From assembly GCF_004379255.2 (NCBI RefSeq), contig NC_056047.1:27232293-27296292 (forward strand): DNA of 64,000 nt, written 5' to 3'. The notes under the pieces were generated by a model, which saw only the letters and a program-made list of their open reading frames with translations, was not told the DNA's origin and ran no database searches. This document shows, piece by piece, positions 40,856-53,189 of this stretch. A program made the position numbers and the translations under genes. The first letter of the stretch is position 1; every line of letters begins with the position of its first letter. This stretch comes from Salvia splendens (taxonomy: Eukaryota > Streptophyta > Magnoliopsida > Lamiales > Lamiaceae).

Positions 40856-43800
40856 GAATCTGGGCATGAAATTATTGAATCCATAGTCTGGTTTTGTTGT
40901 TGTATTTGTCATGATGTATAGCCAAAATTTCATGTACTATATACTGTGACATGTTGTGCCTCTTAGGTTATGATTTCTTTTTCTTATGTATGGTGTTGGA
41001 TTGATTTAAGCATCAAGTAGCTGGTTCAGAATTTTGAAGTCAATTTCTTTGTATGAAATGGTAACTAATGGATTATGCTATCATATTAGAGATGTCATAT
41101 GCAAGCACTTCCAAGAAAACTAAAGACTATCTCTATTTATTACATTAACTCTCCACTTCCTCTGATCATTCTCAAGATTTTAATATTTCTGCAATGCCAG
41201 CTTATTGCTACTTCTATGGCTGGGTGACTCCAGAAATCATATAAGCTCGTGTAGGAAAATCAAATCAAAGTTTGGACATACATAATGGAGAAGTTTCCTA
41301 CATTGCTTGATTTTAGAAACAATTTTCCGGCAGTAAATTATTTGATTACCGCTCTGGAAATGTTGTGATACACCCAAAATTTTAAATATTATTCCAGCAG
41401 TTGAGTTTGTCTACAACAGTTTGATCAACTATCGCGGGACCAAATTTTCTATAGATTGCAAACTTGAGTTTGCTCGTATTGCACATCTAAATTCTGCTGT
41501 TGTTCATTCCAGGTTGTGTGTAAGGCTGCGTAGCAAGTAGAACTCAGTCCCGTGTTGAGAGCACTACTTCAGCGTTGATAAGTTCTAGAGATATCCCCTG
41601 TTCTTCTTCAGCGAGGTGTTATAGCTGTAACCACTAACCTCTACTCATAGCATTCTTATGCCAGTACACTTTGATCAATTTCTTTTGTAGGGACTAACCC
41701 CGGAGTTGTCCAGGTTCTCGCTTCCTGTATAGGGGTGTGATCCTGGCACCACCCCTTACTTGCTTTCTACCCAAACAAGTGAGTATTCTATCTCCTTTTA
41801 CATTTTCTAGTCCTTCACATTGAGGTGTGGGTGTATGCGTGCATTCTTCTTTCCTTTGTTTTTGCATGCAATGTTTTTTCTCTTGCATGCAATGTTTTCA
41901 CTCTTGATTGACACCAGACACACTTTTAATGGGTTATTAGTGTACACTTAGTTTCTCTCAAGGGTTGGAGAACTTAGATTTCCTAATTTCAAACACCCAA
42001 CTTATTAATATTTTAATATGTGAAAATGAACAAGACATGCTGCTGAACAAGACCAAGTACATATCTTATATTTTCGATGGTGTCTTGATACATTCTTTGT
42101 GGTGATGTTTTCACTGATGAATGAGATTTACTTATTAAAGCAATAATACTAGCAAATAACTTATTAAAAATTCGGTAAAGGCTTGTGTTAATTATGTCCA
42201 TTGTGTATGTGTTTAGAATTCACAGTTTTTTTTATTTTGTCCTTGTTGCATTACCTTGTTCACATGCAGTCCAAACCAATTATTGGGAAATAGATCAACA
42301 ACTTTCTATTAGGGGAAAACATAAGAGATAGTGTTGTGCCACTTTTTAAAATGCTAGCATTTAAGTGGCAGGTCAAATGTGACCTTTGTCCTAAGCTAGG
42401 CACCTGTCACATTCACAACCACAAGTTTATAAGGTGATACTTGACAATTTTTAGAACATCTAAGTTGATTCACGTGGTCAGATATATATTATCTAGTTCA
42501 TTTTTGTGATCTTTATTTGTGTCTCATTTCATTTGCAGGAATCACTAACAGAGTTGACACCGATGAATGGAATCCATCCACTGATACACATCTTCCTTGA
42601 TTGATAACCGCTCTGCAAATGTTGTGATGCACTCAAAATTTTAAATATCATTTCCAGCTTTTTTGTTTGTCTACGACAGTTAGATCATCTATCGAGGGAC
42701 CGAATTTGCTTTAGATTGCAAACTTGAGTTTGCTCATACTGCTCATCGAAATTCTGCTGCTGTTCATTCCTGGTTGAGTGTAAGTCTGCGTAGCAAGTAG
42801 AAGTCATTCCTGTGTTGAGAGCGCTACTTCAGTGTTGATAAGTTCTAGAGTATCCCCTGATCTTCAACAGTGAGGTGTTATAGCTGTAACCATTACTCGT
42901 AGGATTTTTATGCTAGAGCACTTTGAGCACAAACTTTTGCAGGAACTAACCCGGAGTTGCCCTGGTTCTCACTTCCGGTATAGGGGTGTGATCCTGACAC
43001 CACCCCTTAATTGCTTTCTACTCAAACAAGTAAGTATTCTATCCTCTTTACATTTTTTGTCCTTCACATTGAGGGTAATGTTTAGAATAGTTTTGAGGTG
43101 TGGGTGTCTGCTTGCATTCTTCTTTTTGGGGTTGTAATTTATCCTATTTGTGTGTATATGTAAGGTTTTCTCTCTATTAATTGTCACCAGAAACACTTTT
43201 TAATGGTTTATTAGTGTAGACTTAGTTTCTCTCAAGGGTTGGAGAACTAAGATTCCCTAATTTAAAACACCTTACTTACTTATATTTTAATATGTGAAAA
43301 TGAATTTGTGCTGCTGAACAGGACATGCTGCTGAACAAGGCCAAGTACATATATTTTCTATGGTCGCTTGAAATTTTCTCTGTGGTGAACGTGGAGTCTG
43401 TAGATGTTTTTTTCCGTTGAATGGGATTTACTTTTTAAATCAATAATACTAGCAAATAACTGATATAAAAACATTGGTAAAGGCTTGTGTTAATTTAGTC
43501 CATTGAGCATGGGTTTGGAATTCATATTGTTTGTATTTTGTCCTTGTTGCCTTTTTTAACCTTGTTTACATGCAGTCCAAACCAGTGATGGGGAATAGAT
43601 CAACAACTTTCTATTAGGAGATAGCATAGAGACAGTGTTGTGCCACTTTTTTGATGCTAGCATTTATGTGCAAGGTCAAGTGAGCCTTTTGTCCTAAGCT
43701 AGGCCACCTGTCACATTCACAAAACGAGTTTATGAGGTGATTCCGGACAAAGTCTAGGACATCTAAGTTGATTCAGGTGGTCAGATATATATTATCTATT

Positions 43801-43873
43801 TTCATCTTTGTGATCTTTATTTATGTCTCATTTCATTTTTTCATTCTGTTTGCATCATTTTGCTCGTTTTCTA

Positions 43874-46270
43874 GGAAAGAATCGATCCATCCAGAGCTCA
43901 AATGCATTTCCAGTTTGCCCCTCTGCTTCGTCAGTGGGTGGATTTTCCTGGAAATTTGCATCTCTACTTCTGACCAAATGAGTGTTAGCACTGGAATTGG
44001 TGCTATTCCCCACACACCTGAAATTGGCTCTGACGAGATGGATCCTGTTGGATCCCAGATTCGTACAAGGTTTGTTTAGTTTATGGTTTCTTTTGATTTT
44101 TATACCATTTATTAATTATTAGTTGTTGTTTTCCTATGACTAAACCCAGCGAGCAACAAAAACAAAATTGAATCAAATTAATAAAATTATGGTGATCGTT
44201 TTTAGTTCCTTCATCTCACATTGCAATTAGCGATGGTCCACAAACTCTTGAAAATGACATAATTCCTTCATTCCTTCTTGCTTTGGCCAGCTACTGATGG
44301 ACACTAATACAAATCTGTCTTCCGAGCATCCCGGGACAAATGTCTCTGCGCCATTTATAACCTTTGGTGATGCATTGCACATGTAACATACTATCTCAGA
44401 GAAGATATATATACTATGCGCCTTAACTCTTAAATATCAATTCCTTAAATCTCGTGCCCAAAAAATTGCCTCGCTCATGGTTGGACGGAGTGAGTACAAA
44501 ATAACAAACTATAGCTATATATTTATTTTACTATTATCTTAGTTGGTAATTGGTATCCTCCAATATGTTGATGTCAACTTATTATGTTGTTTTCCTTTTT
44601 TAAGACATGGTGGATTAAGCATAAAACTTTTACTGACTTTTCCAACTCTTAATTTGATCATGCGTTTTACCTAGACTTCAATTGTAGAATCCACATCCAA
44701 CAAGGTATGAATGTTATTTATTGAGCTAATTACATGTGTAAAGCTACATTGCTTTGCATCATGGACATTAGATTGCTATGTAGGTAAATTACTGCTTCTA
44801 TACTGTTTGCAAAGAACCGAGCTTAAGCAGATTGTTCTTGAGTTGCTCAAATTATGCACTGATTCTCAGGATAATATTTCCGATGATGACTATATAATTT
44901 CAAAAGCTGGGCTCGGTCTAGAAGTGGGAATGATGTCAATCCTACATGGTATGTAAAATTAATGTGCAAAATATATTTATTATATTGTTTAGATTGATAT
45001 GTTTTTTCCTTGATATTAGAATGTGTTGTTTTGATGATACAATCTCATTTTTGTATGTTTAAACATATGTGTGTCTGCTTTAGATAATGAAGCACAAGTC
45101 TGAATAGCAGCTGCCGAAAAGGTTACTAATTCTGTCGGATTCCTTGTCTAGAACTTGCTGTTCAGCATATTAGGTTATATTTAAGTTGATATTTTTGAAT
45201 ATGCACTTTATGTATTTGTTACCTATGTTGTGCTTCATTTCTTTATTTTTATTCATCAGCTGATTTATATGGTTGATTTGGTTTGTTTCTGTGTTTGTTT
45301 TGTAGGAGTTAAGGAGGAGCTAACTTGTAAAGGAGGCATGATGAGGGAAGAAATACCTAACTTCCCATGCAAACAAGAGAGTATTTTGTTTCCCCTCACA
45401 TTTTTTTTCCTTCACATAAAGGGCAATGTTAAGATTAAGATTTGGGGTGAGGGTGTTTGTGTACATGCTTGATTATGTGGTTGTAAATAATTTTATTACT
45501 CTATCTCCGATGTGTTGATTCTGAAGGACCCTTTTTCTGAAGTGTATATAACGATGCGAATACTAAAGAAGTTATGTGTTTTAAATAGCAGGACTATGCC
45601 ATGGAGCCCGATGAGAAACTTATGCGAAATGCAGCACATTAGATGATAGCAAGGTTGGCAGGAACTCTTGCTAATGTAACTTGTTAGGTATAGATAACCT
45701 TTGCTTTATTACTCTCTTGTGTGCTGATTGAAAAGACCCGTACATCACATTTAGGAACCTTTACGTGGTTCAGTATCAAGCCAACTCAGAAGGTCACTTC
45801 AGGGCTTGGCCATAGCAAAGGATCTTCTGGAGCAGTCATTTTAGCGGGTGACTAATGGTAATCTCCTTTCATACAATGTGTCTTTATTTCCATGATTATA
45901 TTAAATTAAAAGAGATGCGAATAAAAGATGTTAGCATCAACCAAACTAATTGGTTTTAATTAGAAATACCATACGGCTTTGCAGGAATCACATGCAGCGA
46001 TGATACCGATGAATGGAATCCATCCACTGATACACATCTTCCTCGATCGATAGCCGCTCTGGAAATGTTGTGATACACACAAAATTTTAAATATTATTCC
46101 ATCATTTGTATTTGTCTATGACAGTTAGATCAGCTATCGATGGACCAAATTTGCTTTTGATTGCAAACTTGAGTTTGCTCGTGCTGCTCATCTAAATTCT
46201 GCTGCTGTTCATTGCAGGTTGAGTGCAAGGCTGCGCTGCAAGCAGAACTCGGTCCGTTGTTGAGAGCGCT
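43874..46270 (+). pseudogene. Unidentified ARM/HEAT-like gene, exon fragments, copy 2
   Basis: Pieces: SDQMSVSTGIGAIPHTPEIG then SDEMDPVGSQIRTR (about 43970-44069, then AAGGTTTGTT); PSSHIAISDGPQTLENDIIP then SFLLALASY (about 44211-44297); TNTNLSSEHPGTNVSAPFIT then FGDALHM; the best piece, CLQRTELKQIVLELLKLCTD then SQDNISDDDYIISKAGLGLE and VGMMSILH (about 44806-44949, GGTATGT donor); EAQV-stop-IAAAEKVTNSVGFLV; and DTDEWNPSTDTHLPRSIAAL (about 46000-46060). Conserved donors/acceptors indicate a spliced ancestor. Stops argue against function. Inside the first unit of the 3,234-bp tandem duplication from 44303 on. Confidence 0.5.
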
Positions 46271-47536
46271 ATTTCAGTATTGATCATGTTCCAGAGATGT
46301 CCCCTGATCTTCAACAATGAGTTGTTATAGTTGTAACCACTAAACGTAGGATTTTTCTGCTAGTAAACTTTGAGCACACCCATTTTTAGGGACTAACCCC
46401 GGAGTTGTCCAGGTTCTCGCTTCTGTTATAGGGGTGTGATCCTGGCGCCATCCCTTACTTGCTTTCTTACTCAAACAAGTGAGTATTCTATCTCCCTTTA
46501 CATTTTCTTGTCCTTCATATTGAGGGTAATGTTTAGAATCGTTTTGAGGTGTGGGTGTTTGCATGCATTCTTTTTCTTGTGCTTGTAATAAGGTATCCTA
46601 TTTGTGGGTGCTTGCAAGGTTTTCACTCTATTGATTAAATTTGTCGGGTGGGTTATTAGTATAGACTTAGTGTTTCTATCAAGGGTTGGCCTGCAGAACG
46701 TTGTTGTCACTTACTAACTTCTGGAGAACTAAGATTCCCTACTATAAAACACCTATTAATATCTTAATAATATGTGAAAATGAATTTGTGCTGCTGCTGA
46801 ACAAGACCAAGTGAACCAAGAGCATTTCGTAAATTTTTTCAATGGTCTCTTGGTATTTTCCATGTGGTGAACGTGGATTCTATTGATGTTTTCCCTGTTG
46901 AATGAGATTTACTTATTAAAGCAATAATACCAGCAAATAGCTGATAAAATTTTTGGTAAAGTCTTGTGTTAATTTAGTCCATTGTGGATGGGTTTGGAAT
47001 TAATATTGTTTGTATTTTGTCCTTATTGCATTTTAACCTTGTTTACATGCAGTCCAACCCATTTATGGGAAAATAGATCGATTACTTTCTATTAGAAGAA
47101 AGCATAGAGACAGTGTTGTGCCACTTTTTTTAATGCTAGCCTTTATGCTGGAGGTCAAACGGAAGCCCTTTATCCAAAGCCAAGGCACATGTCACATTCA
47201 CAACGAGTTTATGAGGTGATTGTTTGATAAATTCTAATATATATTATCTAGTTCATCTTTGTGATCTTTATTGGTATCTCATTTCATTTTATTATTTTCT
47301 TTGCCGCATATTGCTCTTTTTTCACAGCAGAATCGATCCACCCAGAGCTTCAAATGCATTTCCAGTTCGCCCCTCGGCTTCATCAGGAGCTGGATTATCC
47401 AGGCAATTTGCATCACCACTTCTGACCAAATGAGTGCTAGCATTTACTCATCTGGCCTTGTTAGCACTTGAATTGGTGCTATGCCCCATACACCGGAAAT
47501 CGGCTCTGACAAGATAGAACCTGTTGGATCCCAAAA
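44303..47536 (+). repeat. Tandem duplication, unit 1 (3,234 bp)
   Basis: Every segment I compared, including all open frames, recurs without difference 3,234 bp downstream. The unit starts ACTAATACAAATCTGTC and ends GGATCCCAAAA. It begins inside an exon-like block and ends inside an intron-like stretch, so it is not a gene-unit boundary. Confidence 0.95.
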
Positions 47537-49500
47537 ACTAATACAAATCTGTCTTCCGAGCATCCCGGGACAAATGTCTCTGCGCCATTTATAACCTTTG
47601 GTGATGCATTGCACATGTAACATACTATCTCAGAGAAGATATATATACTATGCGCCTTAACTCTTAAATATCAATTCCTTAAATCTCGTGCCCAAAAAAT
47701 TGCCTCGCTCATGGTTGGACGGAGTGAGTACAAAATAACAAACTATAGCTATATATTTATTTTACTATTATCTTAGTTGGTAATTGGTATCCTCCAATAT
47801 GTTGATGTCAACTTATTATGTTGTTTTCCTTTTTTAAGACATGGTGGATTAAGCATAAAACTTTTACTGACTTTTCCAACTCTTAATTTGATCATGCGTT
47901 TTACCTAGACTTCAATTGTAGAATCCACATCCAACAAGGTATGAATGTTATTTATTGAGCTAATTACATGTGTAAAGCTACATTGCTTTGCATCATGGAC
48001 ATTAGATTGCTATGTAGGTAAATTACTGCTTCTATACTGTTTGCAAAGAACCGAGCTTAAGCAGATTGTTCTTGAGTTGCTCAAATTATGCACTGATTCT
48101 CAGGATAATATTTCCGATGATGACTATATAATTTCAAAAGCTGGGCTCGGTCTAGAAGTGGGAATGATGTCAATCCTACATGGTATGTAAAATTAATGTG
48201 CAAAATATATTTATTATATTGTTTAGATTGATATGTTTTTTCCTTGATATTAGAATGTGTTGTTTTGATGATACAATCTCATTTTTGTATGTTTAAACAT
48301 ATGTGTGTCTGCTTTAGATAATGAAGCACAAGTCTGAATAGCAGCTGCCGAAAAGGTTACTAATTCTGTCGGATTCCTTGTCTAGAACTTGCTGTTCAGC
48401 ATATTAGGTTATATTTAAGTTGATATTTTTGAATATGCACTTTATGTATTTGTTACCTATGTTGTGCTTCATTTCTTTATTTTTATTCATCAGCTGATTT
48501 ATATGGTTGATTTGGTTTGTTTCTGTGTTTGTTTTGTAGGAGTTAAGGAGGAGCTAACTTGTAAAGGAGGCATGATGAGGGAAGAAATACCTAACTTCCC
48601 ATGCAAACAAGAGAGTATTTTGTTTCCCCTCACATTTTTTTTCCTTCACATAAAGGGCAATGTTAAGATTAAGATTTGGGGTGAGGGTGTTTGTGTACAT
48701 GCTTGATTATGTGGTTGTAAATAATTTTATTACTCTATCTCCGATGTGTTGATTCTGAAGGACCCTTTTTCTGAAGTGTATATAACGATGCGAATACTAA
48801 AGAAGTTATGTGTTTTAAATAGCAGGACTATGCCATGGAGCCCGATGAGAAACTTATGCGAAATGCAGCACATTAGATGATAGCAAGGTTGGCAGGAACT
48901 CTTGCTAATGTAACTTGTTAGGTATAGATAACCTTTGCTTTATTACTCTCTTGTGTGCTGATTGAAAAGACCCGTACATCACATTTAGGAACCTTTACGT
49001 GGTTCAGTATCAAGCCAACTCAGAAGGTCACTTCAGGGCTTGGCCATAGCAAAGGATCTTCTGGAGCAGTCATTTTAGCGGGTGACTAATGGTAATCTCC
49101 TTTCATACAATGTGTCTTTATTTCCATGATTATATTAAATTAAAAGAGATGCGAATAAAAGATGTTAGCATCAACCAAACTAATTGGTTTTAATTAGAAA
49201 TACCATACGGCTTTGCAGGAATCACATGCAGCGATGATACCGATGAATGGAATCCATCCACTGATACACATCTTCCTCGATCGATAGCCGCTCTGGAAAT
49301 GTTGTGATACACACAAAATTTTAAATATTATTCCATCATTTGTATTTGTCTATGACAGTTAGATCAGCTATCGATGGACCAAATTTGCTTTTGATTGCAA
49401 ACTTGAGTTTGCTCGTGCTGCTCATCTAAATTCTGCTGCTGTTCATTGCAGGTTGAGTGCAAGGCTGCGCTGCAAGCAGAACTCGGTCCGTTGTTGAGAG
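47308..49500 (+). pseudogene. Unidentified ARM/HEAT-like gene, exon fragments, copy 3
   Basis: Same blocks as copy 2 at +3,234: CLQRTELKQIVLELLKLCTD near 48040-48100, EAQV/IAAAEKVTNSVGFLV near 48320-48385, DTDEWNPSTDTHLPRSIAAL near 49234-49295, with identical defects. Because the duplication begins inside the gene, the upstream part here is a chimera with block b (47330-47530). Confidence 0.5.
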
Positions 49501-50770
49501 CGCTATTTCAGTATTGATCATGTTCCAGAGATGTCCCCTGATCTTCAACAATGAGTTGTTATAGTTGTAACCACTAAACGTAGGATTTTTCTGCTAGTAA
49601 ACTTTGAGCACACCCATTTTTAGGGACTAACCCCGGAGTTGTCCAGGTTCTCGCTTCTGTTATAGGGGTGTGATCCTGGCGCCATCCCTTACTTGCTTTC
49701 TTACTCAAACAAGTGAGTATTCTATCTCCCTTTACATTTTCTTGTCCTTCATATTGAGGGTAATGTTTAGAATCGTTTTGAGGTGTGGGTGTTTGCATGC
49801 ATTCTTTTTCTTGTGCTTGTAATAAGGTATCCTATTTGTGGGTGCTTGCAAGGTTTTCACTCTATTGATTAAATTTGTCGGGTGGGTTATTAGTATAGAC
49901 TTAGTGTTTCTATCAAGGGTTGGCCTGCAGAACGTTGTTGTCACTTACTAACTTCTGGAGAACTAAGATTCCCTACTATAAAACACCTATTAATATCTTA
50001 ATAATATGTGAAAATGAATTTGTGCTGCTGCTGAACAAGACCAAGTGAACCAAGAGCATTTCGTAAATTTTTTCAATGGTCTCTTGGTATTTTCCATGTG
50101 GTGAACGTGGATTCTATTGATGTTTTCCCTGTTGAATGAGATTTACTTATTAAAGCAATAATACCAGCAAATAGCTGATAAAATTTTTGGTAAAGTCTTG
50201 TGTTAATTTAGTCCATTGTGGATGGGTTTGGAATTAATATTGTTTGTATTTTGTCCTTATTGCATTTTAACCTTGTTTACATGCAGTCCAACCCATTTAT
50301 GGGAAAATAGATCGATTACTTTCTATTAGAAGAAAGCATAGAGACAGTGTTGTGCCACTTTTTTTAATGCTAGCCTTTATGCTGGAGGTCAAACGGAAGC
50401 CCTTTATCCAAAGCCAAGGCACATGTCACATTCACAACGAGTTTATGAGGTGATTGTTTGATAAATTCTAATATATATTATCTAGTTCATCTTTGTGATC
50501 TTTATTGGTATCTCATTTCATTTTATTATTTTCTTTGCCGCATATTGCTCTTTTTTCACAGCAGAATCGATCCACCCAGAGCTTCAAATGCATTTCCAGT
50601 TCGCCCCTCGGCTTCATCAGGAGCTGGATTATCCAGGCAATTTGCATCACCACTTCTGACCAAATGAGTGCTAGCATTTACTCATCTGGCCTTGTTAGCA
50701 CTTGAATTGGTGCTATGCCCCATACACCGGAAATCGGCTCTGACAAGATAGAACCTGTTGGATCCCAAAA
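47537..50770 (+). repeat. Tandem duplication, unit 2 (3,234 bp)
   Basis: Direct copy of unit 1. The word ACTAA occurs at 44303, 47537 and 50771, i.e. at the start of unit 1, the junction and just after unit 2. Sequence before 47537 and 50771 is the same, and sequence after 44303 and 47537 is the same, so the junction lies within this 5-bp microhomology. Confidence 0.95.
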
Positions 50771-53180
50771 ACTAAAAGGAATCAAATTAGTAAAATTCCG
50801 GTGATCATTTTTCAGTTCGCTCATCTCATATTTCAATTGGCGATGGTCCACAAACTCTTGTAAATTACATCATTCCTTCATTCCCTCCTGTTATATATAT
50901 GCCATTGTTTGCTTGTGCACTTTTTTACCCGTGGAATTTGTAAATGCATGAACCTAGAAATGCTGCACATCCTACTAATGCAATTCTGTCTTCCGAGCAT
51001 CCTGGGACAAACCTTGATATTAGAATGAGTTATTTTGATGATACAATCTCCTTTTTATATGTTTAAACATATGTGTGTCTGCTTTAGATTATGTAGCACT
51101 AGCACAAGTTCGAATAGCAGCTGCCAAAAAGGTTACAAACTCAGTCAGATTCTTAATCTAGAATTTGCTGCCCAACATATTAGGTTGTATTTAAGTTGAT
51201 ACTTTTGAATATGCAATTTAAGTATTTGTTACATATGTTGTGCTTCATTTCTTTATTTTTATTCACCAGCTGATTTATATAATTGAATTTGTTTGTTTCT
51301 GTTTGTTTTGTAGGAGTTTGGGAGTGGCTAATTTATAAAGGAATCAAGATGAGAGAAGAAATACCTAACCCCATCACCTAACTTCCCATGCAAACAAGGG
51401 AGTATTTTGTTTACCATGCAAATAATTAGATTACTCTATCTCGTTGATTCTGAAGGACCCTTTTTTCCATAGTATATATAACAATGCAAAGGCTAAAGAA
51501 GTTATATGTTTTTAAATGGCAGGTCTATGCCACGGAGCCTGTTGAGAAACTTATACGAAATGCAACACATTTGTAGTGGCAAGGTTGAAAGGAAGTCATG
51601 CTAATGTAACTTGAAGGTATAGATAACCTTTGCTTTATTACTTTCTTGTGTTATAAATGTTAATGATCTTGTGAATTGTCAGAACACTACTTTATATACC
51701 TTGCGTGCTGATTGAAAATGCCTTTACATCACATTAAGGAACCTTTACGTGGTTCAATATTTAGCCAAACTCGGAAAATCACTTAACGGCTGGGCCATAG
51801 CAAGTGATCTTCTAGAGCAGTCATTTCAGCTCAGCTGGTGGCTAGTGATAATCTCCTTTCCATCAACGTGTTTTGATTTTCATAATAACTATTTAAATAA
51901 AACAAGAGAGGCGAATAAAGACTTGTTAGCATCAACCAAACTAATTGGTTTTAATTAGAAATACCATACGGCTTTGTAGGAATCACAAACGGAGTTGACA
52001 CCGATGAATGGAATCCATCCAGTAATACACATCTCTCTCGATTGATAACCGCTCGGGAAATGTTGTGATACACTCAAAATTTTAAATATTATTCCATCAT
52101 TCGTGTTTGTCTACGACATTTAGATTATCTATCCAGGGACCATATTTGCTTTGGATTGCAAACTTGAGTTTGCTTGTACTGCTCATCTAATTTCTGTTGC
52201 TGTTCATTCCAGGTTGAGTGTAAGGCTGCGTAACAAGCAGAACTCGGCCCCGTGATGTGAGCTTTACTTCAGTGTTGATCAAGTTCTTGAGATGTCCCCT
52301 TTCAACAGTGAGGTGTTATAGCTGTAACCAATACTCTTAGGATTTTTATGCTTGTACACTTTGAACACACACTTTTGTAGGTACTTACCCTGGAGTTGCC
52401 CTGGTTCTCGGTTCCGGTATAGGGGTGTGATCCTAGCACCACTGCTTATTTGCTTTCTACGCAAAAAAATAAGTATTCTATCTCCCTTTACATTTTCTTG
52501 CCCTTCACATTGAGGGCAATGTTTAGAATAGTTTTGAGGTGTGGGTGTTTGCGTGCATTCTTCTTTTTGTGGTTGTAATTTATCGTATTTGTGTGTGTTT
52601 GCATGGTTTTTTCTCTATTGATTGTCACCAGAAACACTTTTTTATGGGTTATTAGTGTATACTTAAGGCTTGGAGAACTAAGATTCCCTAATTTAAAACA
52701 CCTTATTAATATTTTAGTATGTGAATGAATTTGTGCTGCTGAACAAGGCTGAACAAGACCAAGTACATTATTTCGTATATTTTCTATGGTTTTTTGATAT
52801 TTTCTACGTGATGAACAAGACCATGTACATTTTTTATAGTTTCTATGATCTCTTGATATTTTATATGTGGTGAACATCGATAACTTGCTACCCCACATAT
52901 TAATTTGTATTTAAGTTGGGTATGCACTGTTAAGTATTTGTTTACTTATGTTGTACTTCATGTCTTATTTTATTCATCAGCTATTGATATAGTTTATTTT
53001 GTTTGGTTTTTGTGTTTGTTTTGTAGGAGTTATTGAGGAGCCAACTTTTTAGGAGACACGATGAGAAAAGGAATTGCTTAACCCCCACCACCTAATTTCC
53101 TATGCAGACAATGGAGTATTCTGTCTCGCCTCACATTTTATTGTTCATCACATAAAGGGAAATGTTTAGATTCATTTTGG
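50771..53180 (+). pseudogene. Unidentified ARM/HEAT-like gene, further eroded copy
   Basis: Blocks are recognisable but more decayed: PQTL near 50848, ALAQVRIAAAKKVTNSVRFL-like near 51098-51160, TDEWNPS near 52000, and the GTATAGGGGTGTGATCCT block at 52417. Block c is missing. The last recognisable block (TTTTGTAGGAGTTATTGAGG) is at 53022, after which the TG-rich array begins. Confidence 0.45.
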
Positions 53181-53189
53181 GGGTGTAGT

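Larger units (their letters stand above)
36041..42872 (+). repeat. Left arm of a 6.8-kb inverted repeat
   Basis: 36041 pairs with 64000 and 42872 pairs with 57183. The text matches in reverse complement throughout, including the minisatellite and all exon-like blocks. Scattered substitutions and short indels are seen; the arms differ by 14 bp in length. The left arm runs on into further repeat copies. Confidence 0.95.
35171..53180 (+). repeat. Cluster of diverged copies of a multi-exon gene-like unit
   Basis: The same blocks recur in the same order and orientation. Block a (GTTTTGAGGTGTGGGTGTTT) at about 35207, 43090, 46540, 49774 and 52538. Block b (CAAATGCATTTCCA...CCTGTTGGATCCCA) at 36275, 43900, 47350 and 50584. 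Block c (CAAAGAACCGAGCTTAAGCA) at 37305, 44810 and 48044. Block d (AATGAAGCACAAGT) at 37568, 45087 and 48319, diverged at about 51090. Block e (TTTTGTAGGAGTT) at 37783, 45298, 48532, 51306 and 53022. Block f (ACCGATGAATGGAATCCATC) at 42560, 46005, 49239 and 52000. Block g (ATAGGGGTGTGATCCT) at 41729, 42980, 46427, 49661 and 52418. Introns and exons are both conserved, so these are segmental copies. Identity of the ancestor unknown. Confidence 0.8.

Noticed and set aside
44711..48190. Two identical 81-codon genes as a recent gene pair
   Set aside because: The open frames start in intron-like sequence. They are the same exon inside the 3,234-bp tandem duplication, not complete genes.
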